From: Phoebastria nigripes
Taxonomy: Eukaryota; Chordata; Aves; Procellariiformes; Diomedeidae
Direction: 5' to 3'
Assembly: GCA_035582835.1 (NCBI GenBank)
Contig: JAYKAV010002977.1
Location: 1,933,935 to 1,997,934, forward strand
DNA: 64,000 nucleotides
Position 1 is the first letter of the stretch; each line of letters opens with the position of its first letter. Of the stretch, positions 59,151 through 64,000 are shown one piece after another. Under the pieces are notes generated by a model. It was given only the letters and a program-made list of their open reading frames with translations, was not told where the DNA came from and made no database searches. The position numbers and the translations under genes are program-made.

Positions 59151-60757
59151 CCGTCATAAAATCAGTAATGAACAGGAGAGAGAACTGTTTGCTAACACAT
59201 GAAAATTAAAAATGTTGTATGCAATAATACTGGAAGTTTGTTGTTGAGTTGGTAGAAATGGAGTGAAATTTGAGGTAGTGAGATTACTTGTGTAAAACTA
59301 ACAAATGCAATAAGGTAGCCTGCACAACTTTCCATATGCAAGAAAAGAAATCCTTTATGTTTCATTTTATTTTAGGCAAGCAAGTGGTTTTGCTGTCAGC
59401 ACCACTTGTAGCAGTATAATGAAACTGAATCATTTTAAACAAACCTCAAATACTCTTTACTTTGTGTTAGGATTATGCAACTGAGAGAGAATAGTAACTT
59501 CTTAACAAAAAAGAAGCAATAGGTGACATTTTGTCTGTCAGCACTGGTGAAGTGGAATACACAAGCTTATTTAAAATTATTATTGAGTTTTACTTCACAT
59601 AATGATATAATAATAAAGGGAAAAGAAATGGCTTGGAATATAATGAACCCAAGTCATCCACAGCAAGGGGTATTATAGAATCAGTAAGGAAAAATGTATG
59701 CAAGCAGCCTGTGATGAATTACACGTCTTGATATGGGATTCCTATAAATTATTCTCAATATTGTGGAAGTGGACACCGAGGAATAATCCCACCAAGACCG
59801 GTAAGCATATGACATTACTCATGTGTAAATTGGAAAGGATCAGGCCCTGTATGGAGATGTGTAGTCTTTTTCCAGTACTGAAGGATTAATCTGACTAAAT
59901 TTAAGCAGCATGGAGGAATTTCGAAAAACACTCAGTGTTAGGACTTCTGTTGACCTAAATGAGAGAAGAGCTTGGACAGCATTGAAGACTTTAGAAAATC
60001 CTACTGGTTTCTGTGTACATGTTCTCAAATCCTTAACTGCATGCTAAATCAGCCCTTCCAATTTTAAAAATGATTAATGACTGACTCAACAGACAAGATT
60101 GAAAACCCTTCAAAATCTGTGAAAAGAATCCTGATGATTTCAGACAGCTTTGGATCAGTTTCGGAATTAATTTTGTTTTGGAAGAACTTGGATATTTTGT
60201 GCAAAAATAGTCGGGCAAAGGGGCATTAGAACTGGATGTGTTGATTGCTGCCAGTTACATGTTTTACCTTTTGGGGCATTCAAAGTGGAATTCATATTCC
60301 TCTGAAATTTAACAGTAGAGATTTTTCTGAGATACAGGTACAGATCAGATTCAGCATTTTTTCACCCCACGCAGTCCTTATAATTTATTTCATTACTGCT
60401 GATGTTATTGAGGGACATACAATCTTAGAGAGACATTCCTTCAGGTAGATAGATATTGAGGCTGAACTAGAAGTTAACTTCAGGAAATTTATTTTGTGGG
60501 TCACTGTGTTTTAATTCAGTGTAACACATCTGGCTATAACTTGATTTCTTTTCCTGCTTCTTTTGGATTTTATTATGCTCGATTGTGATGTGGGCAGGGG
60601 GAGGAGAGACTAGGCAAAAAGCACTTCCTTGAAGTGTGCAGTAATGTGGTGTGCAGCAATCACCTGATCTGCCTGAAGAGTCCCAGGCTTGCCCTCAGCC
60701 TCATGGGATGCTTCCAAAATAATACAAATGAACCTGTTGTTATTCTTGGTTTTGCTA

Positions 60758-60812
60758 CCTATGAAATTTGATATCGAGCTGGAAGGGATCCAGTTTCACC
60801 TAATCCAACAGG
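60758..60812 (-). mobile_element. Possible CR1 3'-end scrap
   Basis: 'gatatcgagctggaagggatcc' then 'cacctaatccaac' resembles the complement of the CR1 3' untranslated region ('ggctggaagggacctc', 'gtcatctagtccaac'). No terminal 8-bp tail repeats are present and the neighbouring sequence has lost resemblance. Confidence 0.45.
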
Positions 60813-63610
60813 TAAACTATGATGCTATGTAGGTGAACTTTGCAAAATGCTGTGGATAGAACCAGGGACTGCCAAAACCTCTCCCCGCTCCAATCTCTAC
60901 GGATAAAAAACCAACTTCTGTAGCAGTGCCTTGTAAAAGGCTCAGTGCCTCCTTGGCTTGCACACCAAGGACAGATGCTTAATATTGACTAGATGCATTT
61001 GTTTGTATTGGAATTACGTTACTGTGTGTTCATGCAACTTCCCCAAAAGAGAGACATTTTCCTCCTTGTGTTGTGTTTAAATATTTTCCAGTTAGTAATC
61101 TCATAATACTCTTGACAAAAGGAAATAATTTCATAGCAGAATAGACACATCCTGGAGATATCATGTCTTACATGATGACTGGTTCTTCATTAGTGCCGTG
61201 GTGGAATTCAGTATTGCTAACAAAGCAGAATGTGCCCACGATATTAATGTAGTGTGATCGGCCACTCGATGAGGGAATAATTCATAGGCATGCACTAACA
61301 AGGCTTTGACTGAGCTTTGCTCACCCTTTTGAAAGAAGACAGGGCTGTTGTTTTGGGGTTCAGTCCTGGCCCTTCTGAAGGCATGAGGATTATATTGTCT
61401 CTTTGAGGTGTATAACAATGAGAGTGCTGCCTCTTCCTGACAGGCCCTGTGCTATGCCTCTGTTAGAAAACAGAGCTCAGAGGTCTACCAAAAAGCCCAC
61501 TGTGCCTGGAAATATCAGACAATGAAAAACTGAATTAATAGAATCTGACACAGTTTTACTGTAGCAGCATGTTTTTCCTTGCTTAAATATATTTTTCCTT
61601 CTCTCATCAACAGATTACTTGGTGCTCTTTTCAGAAACAGAAAAGTTGCAAAAACAAAACAAAAGCCCTAAAGATATTGGGTTAAGGATTTTTTTTTCCC
61701 TTTAATTCTGTGTTTAAATAAAAGATACCACACGAAACGTCAGACAGTCTGAAGTGCCGCTGGCAGAGTTAAGAAAGTGGTTCTCTGACAAAAGAAGCCA
61801 GGTTGTCTTTGACTATCCATTTGAACATGCAGACCTGCTTGCAAGCCCAAACTAGAATTCTTGTCCAAATTTTGGGAGTGTTTGGATTCTGCTTTTTGGG
61901 TTGATCTCGTATTGACGCATGAATTAGTAACTAAATTTGTACCTACATCTGTCTTTCCACACAAAATACTTGGTTCCTTGAAGCTAGAATTTTGACCTTG
62001 GATTGCAAAGTGTCTTGCTTGTACCTAATAGATAGTGGTTGGGCTTCTTATTCCAGAAACATATTTGCCCCAGCTGAATGCTCAGTCGCTGGGCTTGAGA
62101 CATCAATTTTGAGATGCAGGCCCAGGCAAAGGGAATTTACTCAATTTTCAGTGCTCAGCTGGTACTGTCTCAGGTGAAACTCCAAATCCTCTGATATCCA
62201 GTGATGTTTTGCTGTTGGCTTCAGTCTGGCCAGGTTTTTCCCTGTCTCATATTTTTGTGCTGCCCAAACAGCTGCTTACCTGGAAAGGGAGGAGGCAAAG
62301 GCTCCCTTTCATGTTTTGGATTCTGTGCATTTCTAAGGCGTGTTCTCAGCCTGGATTAAGTGAGTTATGAACTGTTGTACAATGCAGAATGTCTGTGGCT
62401 CCATGTATGGAGGATCTGTCCTCAGATCTCCTCCTTTCCATCTCCAGCAACCCCCTGCAAACAGAGTCTGGAAGCCAAGCAACATCCACCAGTCGGACAA
62501 GACAGGGAATCCTGTAGCAATAGCAGTAGTAGAGCAATTATGGTAAGCCTTTAACTAGCTACAGAGTGAACATTTTACATTCCTAAATCTGCCATAATGC
62601 AAAATAATCTGTTTATATTAGGAAAGACATTGCATTCTGCTCACTCATCCCTTCCCAGGCTTGTCTGCACAGGGCTAGGTTTCCATAACCCATAATAGGA
62701 AAACATACAATTGCCAAAACCTTGGGACTTGGCTTCTTTTTTTAATATTACCCCAGTTGCACTTTCTTCATAGCCAAAGGGTCTGTTATTGCTCCTATAA
62801 TGAAAGTCATAGTGAGATATTACGGAGCTTGGTGCTCATCCCACGGGCCACAGGATCCCCTCTCGGCTGCTGGACTCTCTTCCCAATTAACACATCTGGC
62901 CTTGAAGCTGTTTTCCTCAACAGCACTTGGTAGAGTTCAGACATTCTGGCTCCATAGGCAACCTGCTAACCCTGCTTTGCTGCCGTTTTGTCTACAGCTT
63001 ACAAGCAACTTTTGTTGATGTCCATTGCTATCTGACATAGGAGGCCTCCAAGTCAGAAATACCTCTGCTTTTCTCCCAGCCCCATTTAAATGAGACCATA
63101 TTAGTAGGCTACCATTCCATCTGATGGATGCCGTAAGCAAGTCAGTTTTAATAATTTCAATAAACTGATTTTTAAATTAAATTTAGCAATAACGTTTTAC
63201 TAATGAAGTACACACAGAGTTCCAAGCACAGTGCAGGAATTTAGTGAGGCTTTATAATCATGGGCTTGCCTCTAACTGCAGTTATAAACGGCTGAATTCT
63301 TATCTGGTTAAAGGGAGTTGGATTGCACCCTAAATGAGATGCCAAGTTTCAAGAGCTTTCAGAAATCAGATTTAGATCAGATGAGGGCTTAAGAAGCTAG
63401 ATGTTTGGATGAACCACATGGTTTCAAAAAAAACCAAACTACCTCACTGTTTTTTTTCCTTATAATTTTCTAATATAACAAATGCATTTCTTGCTGTCTT
63501 CTATATGAAGCAGGGTAATAAATGCATGAATAGCTTTAAGCATGTGACTAGCTCCATGGAAGGGTTAAATTTCTGCGCATTGTTAAGTTCTCTGTATGCG
63601 ATTGCCATTC
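60813..63610. other. Non-coding stretch, no gene seen
   Basis: Short frames on both strands without motifs. A GC-moderate patch at 62380-62540 and 62820-63140 gives the usual overlapping frames. No repeat, RNA gene or promoter could be supported. Confidence 0.6.
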
Positions 63611-63672
63611 CGGAGCCCAATCCCGCATTCCTGAGCAGCCAAATTTCCCCTGGAAGTCAGTGGGAAGTTTTC
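63611..63672 (+). repeat. Ancient palindromic-repeat relic
   Basis: GAGCCCAATCCCGCATTCCT, then 'gagcagccaaatttcccc' and TGGAAGTCAGTGGGAAGTTT follow 'cctgaatcctgcattcctcagtcaggcaaaactccc' and 'ttgaagtcaatgggagtttt' of the old palindromic family. It accounts for part of the longest open frame in the window (143 codons, 63505-63936), which is therefore not a credible gene. Confidence 0.6.
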
Positions 63673-64000
63673 AGGTGCATGGCAATGGACTACAATGCAG
63701 AGAGTTTCTTGAAAAACAGGGGACCCACCATTTTCAAACTAAAACCTAGTCACCTTAAAAGCGACCTCTGTGCTCTCTCTCAGCCAGACACATTGAAAGA
63801 AAACTTTCATTTGTATTTATCCTCTAACACTGAGTGGAACAAGCATTGTGTACCCATCAAAAAACCCCCACTTTTTAAAAAAAATAAATCCCTAAACATG
63901 AAACATTTAAATCTTTTTGCACCTTCCTTGCAGTGAGGCGTATTTATTTTAATAAATGCAGTTAGGCAATTATCACAGGTTGTTGCAAGTAGCAGTTCTT
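63673..64000. other. Non-coding end of window
   Basis: The remainder of the 143-codon plus frame and AT-rich DNA. No protein family, exon boundary or RNA gene was recognised, and the sequence runs off the window edge. Confidence 0.55.

Larger units (their letters stand above)
54871..60757. other. Non-coding stretch, no gene seen
   Basis: Nearly 6 kb of AT-rich to mixed DNA with ambiguous bases at 55338, 56524, 58019 and 58942. All frames are 85 codons or shorter and motif-free. The CpG content is low again. A possible MIR scrap (55322) and a palindromic element (59074) are listed separately. No RNA gene or promoter was recognised. Confidence 0.6.

Noticed and set aside
63505..63936. 143-codon plus-strand open frame, the longest in the window
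   Set aside because: It runs through an ancient palindromic repeat (63611-63672) and has no recognisable domain. It is consistent with a chance frame.

Overview
This window looks like vertebrate nuclear DNA with no protein-coding gene that I can support. It is AT-rich by eye and poor in CpG outside one island. Stop codons are dense in all six frames. The longest open frames (143, 136, 130 and 117 codons) show no family motif, and several run through repeats or low-complexity DNA. The recognisable repeats are old: one decayed CR1-type LINE reverse-transcriptase fragment, MIR/CORE-like SINE relics, and many short palindromic DNA-transposon-like scraps. CR1 as the only recognisable LINE, low repeat density and long G/T or A/C low-complexity blocks suggest a sauropsid, most likely a bird. 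Turtle or crocodilian is not excluded. The species and chromosome cannot be read from the sequence.

Layout. 1-13 kb: AT-rich intergenic or intronic DNA with a few ancient repeat scraps and homopolymer blocks. 13-16 kb: a possible hAT end, a strongly strand-asymmetric G/T block (14.5 kb), a 15-N assembly gap beside poly-A and polypurine (15.4 kb), and a homeodomain/E-box-rich stretch (15.8 kb). 18-28 kb: a Z-DNA-prone AC/GT repeat, a nested palindrome at 18.68-18.74 kb, a G-run cluster (22.2 kb), a striking pair of POU-dimer (MORE) sites at 23.64 kb, and several ancient repeats. 30.8-31.1 kb: the CR1 relic, followed by two abutting hairpins. 32-40 kb: a small element with perfect 12-bp inverted ends, a MIR relic (35.6 kb), then a repeat-poor AT-rich tract holding a palindromic SOX site. 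43-53 kb: more relics, an A/C-rich block (46.5 kb), a SINE with a 28-A run (48.1 kb) and a four-site GATA cluster (48.7 kb). 53.5-54.9 kb: the only CpG-rich zone, with an RFX X-box, followed by a conserved-looking AT-rich flank with a perfect octamer. 55-64 kb: further non-coding DNA with CR1/MIR and palindromic relics.

Interpretation. The window is best read as part of a gene desert or a very large intron. Its most plausible functional content is regulatory: the 53.5-54.9 kb hub, the MORE pair, the SOX palindrome and the GATA cluster. All regulatory calls are motif-based inference. A cross-species alignment and chromatin data would settle them. I found no tRNA, rRNA, known snRNA or miRNA, CRISPR array or microbial-type operon.
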